64,000 bases of DNA from contig NZ_CP025003.1 of NCBI RefSeq assembly GCF_002812485.1, forward strand, positions 4,588,001-4,652,000, written 5' to 3'. This document shows, one piece after another, positions 9,136-18,411 of the stretch (position 1 is the first letter of the stretch; each line of letters begins with the position of its first letter). The position numbers and the translations under genes were made by a program. The notes under the pieces were generated by a model that saw only the letters and a list, made by a program, of their open reading frames with translations, was not told the DNA's origin and made no database searches. This DNA is from Dickeya fangzhongdai (lineage in GTDB: Bacteria; Pseudomonadota; Gammaproteobacteria; Enterobacterales; Enterobacteriaceae).

Positions 9136-11553
9136 TTAATCACGCATCGTCCAGATGCGTTTCTGATAATCATGAATTGCCCGATCGGCACTGAACATCC
9201 CCATGCGGGCGGTATTCAGAATGCAGCGACGCGTCCATTCATCAGGTTCACGATACAGCTCATCCACACGCTGTTGGATCTGGCAGTAAGGTGCGAAATC
9301 GGCCAGCACCAGATAGGGGTCCCCCAGTTTCAGCAGGCTATCCAGCAGAGGGGCGAACGCCGTTTTATCCCCGTGACTGAACGTTCCATCGGCCAGTTCG
9401 GCGAGGATTTCCTTGAGCAATGGATTCGCGGCAATGTAGCGAGCGGGTTTATAGCCGTCGGCGGTCAGCGCTTTCACTTGTTCGACGGTATGCCCAAAGA
9501 TGAATAGATTCTCCGCGCCCACTTCCTGCGCCATCTCCACATTGGCGCCGTCCAGGGTGCCCACCGTCAGCGCGCCGTTCAGCGCCAGCTTCATGTTGCC
9601 GGTGCCGGACGCCTCCTTGCCCGCCGTGGAAATCTGCTCCGATACGTCGGCGGCCGGAATAATCCGCTCCGCCAGCGAAACACGGTAATCCGGCAAAAAG
9701 ACCACTTTCAGGCGATCATTCACCCGTTTGTCCCGGTTAATGTGCTCCGCCACGCAGTTGATGGCGTAAATAATGTTTTTTGCCAGCACGTACCCCGGCG
9801 CAGCCTTGGCGCCAAACAGAAAAAGGCGCGGCACGATATCCAATCCGGGGTCGGCAAGCAATCGCTTATATAGCGATAAAATGTGCAGCAGATTCAGATG
9901 CTGCCGTTTGTATTCATGCAACCGTTTGATTTGCACATCAAACAACGAGGCCGGATCGATACGGATGCCGTATTCGCGCTGCAAAAATTGCGTCAGTTGC
10001 GTTTTATTGTCCTGCTTGATGCGCCGGTAGCGCGCCCGGAACGCGCTGTCCTGCGCATAGGGCGCCAGCCCGTCCAGCAGCGTCAGCCGGTTGCCCCATT
10101 CGGTGCGCAGGGTATCGTCGATCAGCGAAGAGAGCGCCGGGTTGCACTGTTTCAGCCAGCGGCGCGGCGTAATGCCGTTGGTGACATTGTGAAACTTCGT
10201 CGGCCACAGTTGGTGATATTCCGGAAACAGGTCGCGCACCACCAGATCAGAGTGCATCTGCGCCACCCCATTGACCGCAAAGCAGGCCACCACGCACAGG
10301 TTCGCCATTCTCACCTGACGGCGATGTACCACCGCCAGCCGCGCCCAGACGTGCCGATCGCCCGGCCAGCGCGCGTCCACCTGCTGGCGCAGGCGCTCAT
10401 TAATCGTTTTGATAATCGACAGATGACGCGGCAGCAGCCGGCCGAACAGCCGTTCGTCCCAGCACTCCAGCGCCTCCGGCATCAGGGTATGATTGGTGTA
10501 GGCAAACAGGCGCCCGGTAAGCTGCCAGGCCTGTTCCCACGGCATTTCGTGCTCGTCCAGCAACAGACGCAGGGTTTCGGGGATCGCCAGCGTCGGATGG
10601 GTATCGTTCAACTGCACCACTTCATAGTCGGGCAACGTCTCCAGAGACCTTCCTGCGCGCTCATGCCGCCGGAAGATGTCCGCCACGGCGCAGGCGCACT
10701 GAAAATACTGCTGCATCAGGCGCAGTTTTTTACCTGCCGCGTGATTATCGTTCGGGTAAAGCACCTTGGTCAGACTGGCGGCGGCGATGCCCTGCTGCTC
10801 GGCTTTCAGGTAATGACCGGCGTTGAACTGCTCAAGATCAAACGGGTCACTGTGCGTGGCCTGCCACAGCCGCAGCGGTTGTACCCTGCCGTTGCGATAG
10901 CCGATAACCGGGATATCGGTGGCCTCGCCGACGATAACCTGCTCCGGTATCCAACGCTCGCTGCCATCCGCCTGTATCGCCAGTTCGCCGCCGAAGCCGA
11001 CCTCCACCGCCAGCTCCGGACGCGGACGCGCCCAGGGGTAGCTGTCGCGCAGCCAGTCGTCCGGCGTTTCCCGCTGAAAGCAGGCGTCAAAATGCTGGCG
11101 GAACAAGCCGTACTGATAATGCAGACCATAGCCTGTCGCCGGCTGGCCGACCGTCGCCATCGCGTCCAGATAACAGGACGCCAGCCGTCCCAGCCCGCCG
11201 TTGCCGAGCGCCGGGTCGGTTTCCTGCTCCAGCACGTCGCTCAGCGCCAGCCCCTGTTGCGCCAGCACCTCCGCCACCGCGTCATACCAACCCAGATTGA
11301 GCAGGTTGTTGCCGGTCAGGCGGCCGGGCAGGAACTCCATCGACAGGTAATTGACATGCCGCGCCGCCGCAGACGCGGCGTCGGGCGGGAACTGGTCGGC
11401 AGACGTCAACACATCCAGTTGCTCCGTCAGCGCGGCGCTCACCAGTTGCCAGCACTGACGCAACGACAGCGCCTGCAAAGACGGTTGAGCGCACGCCTGC
11501 AACTGACGCTGCAGGGCGGCGGCGAACCGGGAAGGATTGAATGATGGTGACAT
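9136..11553 (-). CDS. malP: MalP, maltodextrin phosphorylase
   Basis: 805 residues from ATG 11553, preceded by GAGGAGAGAGG; the open frame could extend to 11604 but that would overlap glpR and lacks a comparable ribosome site. Glycogen/maltodextrin phosphorylase family GT35: [43 protein letters not shown], and the pyridoxal-phosphate site [14 protein letters not shown]. It releases glucose-1-phosphate from maltodextrins. It lacks the longer regulatory N-terminus. Together with GlgP (21614-24061) the window holds two paralogues. No malT gene or MalT box is seen upstream; glpR ends 44 bases before it. Confidence 0.95.
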   Translation of the reverse strand: MSPSFNPSRFAAALQRQLQACAQPSLQALSLRQCWQLVSAALTEQLDVLTSADQFPPDAASAAARHVNYLSMEFLPGRLTGNNLLNLGWYDAVAEVLAQQGLALSDVLEQETDPALGNGGLGRLASCYLDAMATVGQPATGYGLHYQYGLFRQHFDACFQRETPDDWLRDSYPWARPRPELAVEVGFGGELAIQADGSERWIPEQVIVGEATDIPVIGYRNGRVQPLRLWQATHSDPFDLEQFNAGHYLKAEQQGIAAASLTKVLYPNDNHAAGKKLRLMQQYFQCACAVADIFRRHERAGRSLETLPDYEVVQLNDTHPTLAIPETLRLLLDEHEMPWEQAWQLTGRLFAYTNHTLMPEALECWDERLFGRLLPRHLSIIKTINERLRQQVDARWPGDRHVWARLAVVHRRQVRMANLCVVACFAVNGVAQMHSDLVVRDLFPEYHQLWPTKFHNVTNGITPRRWLKQCNPALSSLIDDTLRTEWGNRLTLLDGLAPYAQDSAFRARYRRIKQDNKTQLTQFLQREYGIRIDPASLFDVQIKRLHEYKRQHLNLLHILSLYKRLLADPGLDIVPRLFLFGAKAAPGYVLAKNIIYAINCVAEHINRDKRVNDRLKVVFLPDYRVSLAERIIPAADVSEQISTAGKEASGTGNMKLALNGALTVGTLDGANVEMAQEVGAENLFIFGHTVEQVKALTADGYKPARYIAANPLLKEILAELADGTFSHGDKTAFAPLLDSLLKLGDPYLVLADFAPYCQIQQRVDELYREPDEWTRRCILNTARMGMFSADRAIHDYQKRIWTMRD

Positions 11554-11597
11554 CGTGCCTCTCTCCTCTATCAGTGATGGAAAAAGGCACGTCGGGA

Positions 11598-12356
11598 TCA
11601 GCACAACTCCAACTGTACCTTATGTTGTTCGATGATTTTCAGCACACTGGGCGGTGGTAACTGATCGGTAAAAAGATAGTCGATCAAATCCATGTTACCC
11701 AAATTGACCATAGCGTTACGGCCGAACTTCGAATGGTCCGTCACCAGCATCACGCAGCGGGAGTTTTCGATAATCGCCCGCTTGGTGCGTACCTCGTGGT
11801 AATCAAACTCCAGCAACGAGCCGTCCATATCAATACCGCTGATTCCCAAAATGCCGAAATCGAGCCTGAATTGAGAGATGAAATCCAGCGTGGCCTCGCC
11901 GATGATGCCGCCGTCCCGGCTGCGCACCTCGCCACCCGCCAGAATCAGGCGAAAATCTTCTTTGGCGGTCAGCAGCGTCGCCACATTCAGGTTGTTGGTG
12001 ACCACCCGCAAATCTTTATGGTTCATCAGCGCGTGGGCCACCGCTTCCGGCGTGGTGCCGATATCAATAAAAAGCGTAGCACCATCCGGAATCTGGCTGG
12101 CGACCTGCCTCGCAATCCTGGCTTTTTCATCAGACCACATCATTTTGCGATCGTGATAGGCGGTATTAACCGAACTGGAGGGCAACGCCGCTCCGCCATG
12201 ATGACGATGGATCTTGTTCTGTTCCGCCAGATCGTTCAGATCGCGGCGAATGGTCTGCGGGCTGACCGCAAAATGCTCCACCAGCTCCTCGGTACTGACG
12301 TATCCCTGCCGACGCACCAAATCGATAATGGCGTCGTGCCGCTGTGTTTGCTTCAC
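11598..12356 (-). CDS. glpR: GlpR, glycerol-3-phosphate regulon repressor
   Basis: 252 residues from the GTG at 12356 (ribosome site GAGGGG), the start that matches E. coli GlpR (MKQTQRH); the frame is open to 12467 but the extension is not conserved. DeoR family: HTH at residues ~5-60 ([22 protein letters not shown]) with the [11 protein letters not shown] hinge, then the sugar-phosphate-isomerase-like sensor with [10 protein letters not shown] and [14 protein letters not shown]. It represses glp operons and is released by sn-glycerol-3-phosphate. Its operator is visible upstream of glpD. It lies between glpG and malP on the same strand. Confidence 0.97.
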   Translation of the reverse strand: MKQTQRHDAIIDLVRRQGYVSTEELVEHFAVSPQTIRRDLNDLAEQNKIHRHHGGAALPSSSVNTAYHDRKMMWSDEKARIARQVASQIPDGATLFIDIGTTPEAVAHALMNHKDLRVVTNNLNVATLLTAKEDFRLILAGGEVRSRDGGIIGEATLDFISQFRLDFGILGISGIDMDGSLLEFDYHEVRTKRAIIENSRCVMLVTDHSKFGRNAMVNLGNMDLIDYLFTDQLPPPSVLKIIEQHKVQLELC

Positions 12357-12499
12357 ATTGATCCCCTCAAACACCGGCATGCCGTCATGCCGGCCAATTA
12401 AGAAACCGCGCCTCGCAGGCAAAACAACGCACGGCCATGCAGTAGCCACTGCGCGCCCTTCTGCCACTCATTCGGATTTCGGTAAACGGTATGATGGCA

Positions 12500-13324
12500 T
12501 TAACGGTGTCTGTTGCGTGTATCCCACCATGCCATCAGCAAGCCAATGACCAGTCCCGCGACATGCGCCGCATTGGCGATCGACATGCCCAAAATATCGA
12601 AATAGCCCGCCACCAGCCACACCAGCGCAAACGCCATCAAACCACGCTGAAGATGCAGCGAGCCATCCGGCTCACGCTCGCCGCGCAGCCAGACGTACCC
12701 CATCAGGGCATACACCACGCCGGACAGGCCGCCGAAATAGACACCGCTGAACCAGGACTGCACCCAACCGCTGAGCGCAGATGACAATAACAGAATGACG
12801 CACAAGCGCCGGGTGCCGAGCACACGCTCCACCGGGCCGCCGAGATACCACCACCACATCAGGTTGAACAGCAGATGCAACAGCGAGAAATGCAGCAGCG
12901 CGTGGCTGAACCAGCGCCAGAGCTGCAGAGTCTGCGTGCTGTCCGGAAAGGCTAGCAGCACCATCATGCGCTCGACGCCGTAGGCCTGCATCAGCAGGTA
13001 GACGGCGATGGCGACCACCAGCACGGCCAGCGTCAACGGCCCCGCGCGCTGGCGCAGCGTCTGCAGGTAGGAAAACGACGGGTAACGCAGCCCGCTGTCG
13101 GTAGTGCCGTTCTGCCAGCTGGCCGCCTGATAGCGTTCATGCCAGGGTTCTTGCAGAAAGCGCGCCAGTTCCTGTTTCACCCGCTCCTGCTGGCTCTCAT
13201 CCGGCAGCCAGATATCCACTTCGCTGCCGTTGATGCGGACAACCAGTCGCACCTGGTGCGTATGCATATAGTCGACAAACGCCTGCGCCAGACGCGGATT
13301 GGATAACGCAACAATTCGGATCAT
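12500..13324 (-). CDS. glpG: GlpG, rhomboid intramembrane protease
   Basis: 274 residues. A soluble N-terminal domain (residues 1-~85) precedes six membrane helices. The catalytic dyad falls exactly at the E. coli positions: Ser201 in GLSGVVYAL and His254 in ANAAHVAGL; the WR motif region and [15 protein letters not shown] helix are present. It cleaves transmembrane segments of membrane proteins. In E. coli it is cotranscribed as glpEGR; here glpE lies 4.4 kb away beyond a catabolic cassette, while glpR still follows 143 bases downstream. Confidence 0.97.
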   Translation of the reverse strand: MIRIVALSNPRLAQAFVDYMHTHQVRLVVRINGSEVDIWLPDESQQERVKQELARFLQEPWHERYQAASWQNGTTDSGLRYPSFSYLQTLRQRAGPLTLAVLVVAIAVYLLMQAYGVERMMVLLAFPDSTQTLQLWRWFSHALLHFSLLHLLFNLMWWWYLGGPVERVLGTRRLCVILLLSSALSGWVQSWFSGVYFGGLSGVVYALMGYVWLRGEREPDGSLHLQRGLMAFALVWLVAGYFDILGMSIANAAHVAGLVIGLLMAWWDTRNRHR

Positions 13325-13435
13325 GACAATAGCCCAACGCTTCCCGCCAATGAATTTATGTCTTCGATTCTAAAACATTTACCGCCCGGAGCGCAGCGCA
13401 ATAACCGTTCATAACCCCCGCTATTTCCGTTTGGA

Positions 13436-13451
13436 TGTGATGGCTTTCACA
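13436..13451. promoter_or_regulatory. CRP site in front of the sugar-acid cassette
   Basis: TGTGA-TGGCTT-TCACA, a perfect match to both half-sites of the CRP consensus. It lies in the 278-base interval between divergent glpG and the kinase gene. A TATGAT (-10-like) hexamer at 13539-13544 suggests a plus-strand promoter some 100 bases downstream; which of the two genes CRP activates is not decided by the sequence. Confidence 0.8.
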
Positions 13452-13602
13452 TCTCTCGGGCATTCGTCATGACAGGCTCCCTTGCCGCCCGGCGGGTGTA
13501 CTGCGGATTTTTGTTTACTTCCGTTTTGTCCGACATCCTATGATCGCGGTCACTTTTCAACCAGGGAGGCTCCATTACTCTCATTTAAGAGGTGTTAAGG
13601 GT

Positions 13603-14814
13603 ATGTTTCTTGAAGAGCGTAGAAACAAGATTCTGGAATATCTGGATCAATACGATCGCGCCAGCGTGGAATATCTGGCCGCTATTTTCTCTGTCACCAG
13701 AGAAACCATACGCAGTGATCTGAATGCCCTGGCCCGGCAACAACTGATTCAGCGTTGCCACGGCGGCGCCGTTATTATTCGCCGCAGCCTGCAATCTCAG
13801 CTTATTACCGAAACCGGAAAAGATTTTGAGGTCCTGTTAAAGAAAATAAAAAATCAGGTAAGAAATAAAAGCATACGAAAAAAGGATAAAACCATGAAAG
13901 GTAAAGTCTGTATTCTTGGCTCGTTTAATGTGGATATTGTCGCCAGGGTCGCGCGTTTTCCCAAAGGCGGAGAATCTTTACTGGCGCAAGGCAGCGCACT
14001 GGGGCCAGGAGGAAAAGGCGCCAATCAGGCAATGGCCGCCAGTATGGCCGGTGCGAAAGTGCATTTCGTTTCCAAAGTCGGGAAAGATCAATTCAGTCAT
14101 TTTGCTTACGAACATCTTTCAAAATCCGCCATTCACTCATTTAAATTATATCAGTCCGACACGGAACCGACCGGCAACGCGATTATTTATGTCTCGCTGC
14201 AAAATGGCGAAAATATGATTGCCATTTATTCCGGCGCCAATAAAACGCTGACCGATGAAGAAATTGCCGAAATCATGCCCGAGCTGGAAGACGCGGACGT
14301 ATTGCTGCTGCAAATGGAAAATAATTTCCCGGCTACGCTAAGCGCCATGAAGCTGGCCAGGGCGCTCGACACGCAAATTATCCTGAATCCGGCCCCTTAT
14401 TCCGACGATGTTTTATCCTGCCTCGATTATGTGGATATCATCACCCCGAATGAAACCGAAGCCTCATTACTGTCCGGTATTGAGATCAACAGCCTGGACA
14501 GTGCCAGACAAGCCGCGCAGAAAATCCACGCTCTTGGCGCCGCACGGGTGATCATCACCATGGGCGCCAACGGCGCCCTGCTGTTTGACGGTCAGCAATT
14601 CCAGCATATTCCAGCCTTTCCCGCCGTCAGCGTGGATACCACCGGCGCCGGCGATGCCTTCAACGGCGCATTCGCCGCCGCCGTGGCCGCCGGACAGAGC
14701 GTGGCGCAGGCCGCCACCTATGCCAATGCGTTCGCCTCTCTGGCGGTCGAACGGGAAGGCGCCGCCAATATGCCAACCCATCAGCAGGTGACGAACCGGC
14801 TGGCGCAACGCTGA
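13603..14814 (+). CDS. DeoR-type HTH fused to PfkB/ribokinase-family sugar kinase
   Basis: 403 residues from ATG 13603 (AAGGGT just upstream). Residues 1-~60 are a DeoR winged helix (RRNKILEYLDQYDRASVEYL, VTRETIRSDLNALARQQLI, HGGAVI). The DeoR sensor domain is absent; a basic linker (LLKKIKNQVRNKSIRKKDK) leads at residue 98 into a complete ribokinase-like kinase with GSFNVDIV, GPGGKGANQA, NPAPY, ITPNETEA and the catalytic DTTGAGDAF. The kinase start MKGKVCILGSF has its own AAGGA seven bases upstream, so free kinase may also be made. First gene of a four-gene cassette. Substrate unknown; regulation by the bound sugar is inference. Confidence 0.85.
   Translation: MFLEERRNKILEYLDQYDRASVEYLAAIFSVTRETIRSDLNALARQQLIQRCHGGAVIIRRSLQSQLITETGKDFEVLLKKIKNQVRNKSIRKKDKTMKGKVCILGSFNVDIVARVARFPKGGESLLAQGSALGPGGKGANQAMAASMAGAKVHFVSKVGKDQFSHFAYEHLSKSAIHSFKLYQSDTEPTGNAIIYVSLQNGENMIAIYSGANKTLTDEEIAEIMPELEDADVLLLQMENNFPATLSAMKLARALDTQIILNPAPYSDDVLSCLDYVDIITPNETEASLLSGIEINSLDSARQAAQKIHALGAARVIITMGANGALLFDGQQFQHIPAFPAVSVDTTGAGDAFNGAFAAAVAAGQSVAQAATYANAFASLAVEREGAANMPTHQQVTNRLAQR
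13882..13896 (+). promoter_or_regulatory. Internal ribosome binding site and ATG of the kinase domain
   Basis: AAGGA at 13882-13886 lies seven bases before an in-frame ATG at 13894, exactly where homology to stand-alone ribokinases begins. The spacing is optimal, better than that of many genes here. Confidence 0.6.
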
Positions 14815-14872
14815 TTTACCCACACCTTATTTTTAAACACCCCGAACAGATTTTCGGGCAAGGAGAAAAAGA

Positions 14873-15793
14873 ATGAAGAGCATCGAAGGCATCATTCCCG
14901 TCATGCTGACCCCGTTTAACACCAGAAACGAAATCGACTACCCCGGTCTGGCGAAGCTGATTGACTGGTATCTGGACAAAGGAGTGGACGCGCTGTTCGC
15001 CGTCTGCCAGTCCAGCGAAATGTTGTTCCTCAGCCTGCAGGAGCGCGTGGATCTGGCTCGTTTCGTCGTAGACACCGTAGCGGGACGCGTGCCGGTGATC
15101 GCATCCGGCCACATCAGCGACGCTATCGACGAGCAGATTGCCGAACTGCAGGCGATGGCGGAAACCGGCATCGACGCGCTGGTGCTGGTCACCAATCATC
15201 TGGACCCGAAAAACCAAGGCTCGGCGACATTCTTCAGTACGCTGGACACGTTGCTGGCGGCGCTGCCGGCGACACTGCCGCTCGGCCTATACGAATGTCC
15301 GGCGCCGTATCGCCGCCTGCTGACGGATGAAGAACTGATGCACTGCGCCAACAGCGGCCGCTTTGTGGTGCTCAAGGACGTGAGTTGCGACCTGCCAACG
15401 GTAGAACGCCGGGTAAAACTCACCGCCGGCACGCCGCTGAATATCATCAACGCCAACGCCGCCATCGCTTTTCCGGCGATGCGCGCCGGCTCCAAAGGCT
15501 TTAGCGGCGTGTTCACCAACTTCCACCCGGAATTGTATCAGTGGCTGTATTCGCAAAGCCGGCAGCAGCCGGAACTGGCGCAGGAGCTGGCGACCTTTCT
15601 GTCGCTGGCGGCGGTCACCGAAACGCTGGGCTACCCCAAAAACGCCAAGATCTACCATCAGCGCCTCGGCACCTTTGAACACGATCACTGCCGGGTGACC
15701 GGGGACAATGTGCTGGAGAAATTCTGGGCCTTGACGGTGATCCTGGATCAGATTCGTCAGGGAACGGAACACTACCAGAAAAAAATTCAGTAA
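14873..15793 (+). CDS. DapA-family aldolase/lyase of a sugar-acid pathway
   Basis: 306 residues, class I aldolase barrel of the dihydrodipicolinate synthase / N-acetylneuraminate lyase family. The Schiff-base lysine lies in FVVLKDVSCD and the catalytic tyrosine in LGLYECPAPY. The substrate-carboxylate loop, usually GSTGE or GTTGE, is instead CQSSE here, so specificity cannot be read across from NanA, DapA or KdgA. AAGGAG precedes the ATG by seven bases, 58 bases after the kinase gene, indicating one operon. Likely cleaves a 2-keto-3-deoxy sugar acid to pyruvate plus an aldehyde or sugar (inference). Confidence 0.8.
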   Translation: MKSIEGIIPVMLTPFNTRNEIDYPGLAKLIDWYLDKGVDALFAVCQSSEMLFLSLQERVDLARFVVDTVAGRVPVIASGHISDAIDEQIAELQAMAETGIDALVLVTNHLDPKNQGSATFFSTLDTLLAALPATLPLGLYECPAPYRRLLTDEELMHCANSGRFVVLKDVSCDLPTVERRVKLTAGTPLNIINANAAIAFPAMRAGSKGFSGVFTNFHPELYQWLYSQSRQQPELAQELATFLSLAAVTETLGYPKNAKIYHQRLGTFEHDHCRVTGDNVLEKFWALTVILDQIRQGTEHYQKKIQ

Positions 15794-15903
15794 CGATAAC
15801 GTCACCGCCGTCAGGCGTATTGTCCGGCGAGTGGAAATAACGCCTTTATTTCCACCTGCCGGCTTAATGGCATGCTCTTGTCATTCACCAGGAATAACCC
15901 GCT

Positions 15904-16383
15904 ATGATTATTTGCGATCAACAAGACTGGAGTCGGGAGAAATACGCAACACATCCGATTATTCATCAGGCCATCGATTATATTTCCACGACCGACTTTG
16001 CCGTGATGGCGACGGGGAAATACGACATTATTCCCGGAAAAATGTTCTGCTTATTACAAGAGTTCACCACAGAACCTGCCGAGGAACGGCTGGCGGAATC
16101 ACATTTTAATTTTGTCGATATCCAATATTTATTACAGGGGGAAGAAACCATCGGCGTCGCACGCGGCAGCCGCAGCAATACTGTGATTGAAGACAAAAGC
16201 GAGCACCACGATATTGTCTTTTATCGCAATACTCAAAACGAAAGCTTTATTTCATTAACACCAGGCATGTTTGCCGTTTTCTTTCCGGAAGATCTGCACC
16301 GGCCATGCTGTCAAAGCCGAGGCCCGTCTTTTATTCGCAAAGCGGTGATTAAAATTCACATCAGTTTATTTACGGATTGCTGA
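15904..16383 (+). CDS. YhcH/YjgK/YiaL (DUF386) family protein
   Basis: 159 residues, the usual length of this cupin-like family. Family features are FNFVDIQYLLQGEE, a conserved metal-ligand-type segment near FAVFFPEDLHRPC, and a C-terminal FIRKAVIKIHI strand. Members sit in sialate, galactonate and dehydropantoate-like sugar-acid operons and are thought to handle anomers or isomers of keto sugars; the role is not settled. Start ATG has AGGAA upstream. The 110-base gap to the aldolase gene carries no clear terminator; the porter gene begins five bases downstream. Confidence 0.8.
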   Translation: MIICDQQDWSREKYATHPIIHQAIDYISTTDFAVMATGKYDIIPGKMFCLLQEFTTEPAEERLAESHFNFVDIQYLLQGEETIGVARGSRSNTVIEDKSEHHDIVFYRNTQNESFISLTPGMFAVFFPEDLHRPCCQSRGPSFIRKAVIKIHISLFTDC

Positions 16384-16388
16384 TTATT

Positions 16389-17687
16389 ATGAAAAACGCC
16401 ACCTCTACCTTACAAGATAATACGGTTATAACCACCTCGCCGATTACCCGCTTACGCTGGGGAATCATTTTCATTCTGTTAATGGCGGCGATCATCAATT
16501 ACCTTGACCGCGCCAACTTGAGTATCGCCAATACCACCATCGCTAAAGAGTTCGGTTTCAGCGCCACCCAGATGGGCATGCTGCTTTCCGCCTTCCTGTG
16601 GCCTTATGCGCTCGCCAACCTGCCGGCCGGCTGGCTGGTGGACAAACTGGGGCCGAAAAAAATGTTTTCCGGCGCAGTGGGGTTGTGGTCAACCTTTACC
16701 GTGCTGGCCGGATTCATCAACGGCTATTCCATGTTCTATGGATTGCGCATGTTGCTGGGTATCGCCGAGTCGCCCTTTTTTACCTCGGGCATTAAAATCA
16801 CCCACCGCTGGTTTTCCGCCCGCGAACGCGGCCTGCCGACCGCCATCATCAATACCGGCTCGCAGATCGCCAACGCCGTGGCGCCGCCGATTCTGACCGT
16901 ACTGTTGCTGACGCTGGGCTGGCGCGGCATGTTTATCGCCATCGGCCTGGCGGGCATACCGCTGCTGCTGGTCTGGCTGAAGTTCTACCGCGAACCGACC
17001 GCGGCCGAAGAGCGCGACATTCATGCCGGAACAACAGCGGCGGCGGCGTCCGGCGATGAGGCGGCCAAAAGCCAGCCAGGCTGGGGCGCGCTGTTTCGGC
17101 ATAAAACCACCTGGTTCATGATTCTGGGTAATTTCTCCATCATGTTTACCATCTGGGTGTATCTGACCTGGCTGCCGGGCTATCTGGAAAAATCCCTCGG
17201 CTTCACGTTGAAACAGACCGGCTGGATTGCCTCCATTCCGTTCCTCGCCGGCATTCTCGGCGTGCTGTGTGGCGGTGCTATCTCCGATCGGCTGATTCGC
17301 CGCGGCGTCAACACCATCACCGCCCGTAAGATCCCTATCGTACTGGGAGCAGCATTGGCGGCCTGCTTTGTTGCGCCGATTCCTTTCGTCAGCAACACCT
17401 CGATGTCCATTCTGCTGTTATCGCTGGGATATTTCTGCTCGCAGTTGCCTTCCGGCGTCATCTGGACACTGGCGACCGACATTGCTCCCAAAGAGCAGGT
17501 GGCGTCACTTGGCGCCATTCAGAACTTCGGCGGTTTTCTCGGGGCAGCCAGCGCGCCCATTATTACCGGGGTGATTCTGGACGCCACCGGGATGTTCACC
17601 AATGTTTTCTTTCTGGGCGCGGGTTTGCTGATGCTAGGGGCGTTGAGCTACGGCTTGTTCGTCAAAAAACCGATTGAAGTCCGGTAA
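16389..17687 (+). CDS. MFS transporter, anion:cation symporter (sugar acid) family
   Basis: 432 residues from ATG 16389, with 12 predicted membrane segments and the ACS-family signature YLDRANLSIA in helix 1 and GWLVDKLGPKK between helices 2 and 3. Relatives GudP, ExuT and DgoT carry hexarates, hexuronates and galactonate with protons across the inner membrane. A cytoplasmic loop rich in Glu/Ala (residues ~205-235) separates the two halves. Being last in the cassette, it probably imports the acid handled by the kinase and aldolase. GC-rich, unlike the first half of the cassette. Confidence 0.88.
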   Translation: MKNATSTLQDNTVITTSPITRLRWGIIFILLMAAIINYLDRANLSIANTTIAKEFGFSATQMGMLLSAFLWPYALANLPAGWLVDKLGPKKMFSGAVGLWSTFTVLAGFINGYSMFYGLRMLLGIAESPFFTSGIKITHRWFSARERGLPTAIINTGSQIANAVAPPILTVLLLTLGWRGMFIAIGLAGIPLLLVWLKFYREPTAAEERDIHAGTTAAAASGDEAAKSQPGWGALFRHKTTWFMILGNFSIMFTIWVYLTWLPGYLEKSLGFTLKQTGWIASIPFLAGILGVLCGGAISDRLIRRGVNTITARKIPIVLGAALAACFVAPIPFVSNTSMSILLLSLGYFCSQLPSGVIWTLATDIAPKEQVASLGAIQNFGGFLGAASAPIITGVILDATGMFTNVFFLGAGLLMLGALSYGLFVKKPIEVR

Positions 17688-17728
17688 TCAAGCCGGTGTG
17701 GCGCCTCGCGCGCCACACCGGTTCACCG

Positions 17729-18049
17729 TCATCCCGCTGCCACATCCTGCGGAAAGCGCGTTTGCCAGGCGTCGAAACCGCCATCCACGCTATATACGGC
17801 CTCAAAACCCAGGCTTATCAGGTAATTCGCCGCGTTACGGCTGCTGATGCCGTGATAGCACATCACCATCACCGGCTGTTCGAAATCGGCGCCGCGCACA
17901 AAATCCGACAGGGTTTCGTTGGTCAGGTGGGTCGAGCCAGGCACGTGGGCGCCGCCGAAACTCTGCGGATCGCGAATATCCACCAGCACAATGCCTTGCT
18001 GCCAGCGCTGATGCGCCTGCTCAATATCGATTGCCTCAAACTGCTCCAT
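17729..18049 (-). CDS. glpE: GlpE, single-domain rhodanese thiosulfate sulfurtransferase
   Basis: 106 residues from ATG 18049, chosen because GAGGCAGGCA precedes it and MEQFEAID aligns with E. coli GlpE (MDQFECIN); the frame is open to 18130. The rhodanese active loop is CYHGISS with Cys64, and the CH2-like [11 protein letters not shown] motif is near the N-terminus. It transfers sulfane sulfur from thiosulfate to cyanide or thioredoxin in vitro; physiological partner unclear. Divergent from glpD as in E. coli, but separated from glpG by the catabolic cassette and convergent with its transporter gene. Confidence 0.93.
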   Translation of the reverse strand: MEQFEAIDIEQAHQRWQQGIVLVDIRDPQSFGGAHVPGSTHLTNETLSDFVRGADFEQPVMVMCYHGISSRNAANYLISLGFEAVYSVDGGFDAWQTRFPQDVAAG

Positions 18050-18253
18050 TGCCTGCCTCATATTGCCTGATAAAGGGTGGTGGTTACCGAATGGTATGCC
18101 TTGCATGACATTGCGCGCATTGTAACCCACTCATCGCGCCGATAGACCGGATAAACCACAGGGATATCGCGAACAACCGGGCGCGCGCGGCGGGGAAAAC
18201 CCCCAGATCACCCGTGCCGAACAGGTTATCTTTAATTAAATCAGGCGCGAAAC

Positions 18254-18269
18254 TGTTAGCTACATCACG
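18254..18269. promoter_or_regulatory. Candidate CRP site upstream of glpD
   Basis: TGTTA-GCTACA-TCACG matches 8 of 10 CRP half-site positions. It lies about 150 bases upstream of glpD within the glpE-glpD divergent region; glpD is catabolite controlled in E. coli. Confidence 0.45.
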
Positions 18270-18304
18270 CGCAAATGTTTTTAATTGGTTAACGCTTGGC
18301 TAAC

Positions 18305-18344
18305 ATGTTTGTTTTCGATTAATATCGTGAGCGAAAACGAACAT
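18305..18344. promoter_or_regulatory. Candidate GlpR operator in front of glpD
   Basis: ATGTTTGTTTTCG (18305-18317) and CGAAAACGAACAT (18332-18344) are inverted repeats with one mismatch. The arms contain the TGTTCG / CGAACA elements of GlpR operators. The arrangement suggests two GlpR sites or one extended site overlapping the promoter. Confidence 0.6.
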
Positions 18345-18411
18345 TATTGCTTTTAACGACATTATAGCTTTTAACGAATATGACGGCTTTTGACGTGGCG
18401 GAGGAGAAAAC

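Noticed and set aside
11554..11604. 17-codon N-terminal extension of MalP overlapping glpR
   Set aside because: GAGGAGAGAGG precedes the ATG at 11553 and the extension lacks homology.
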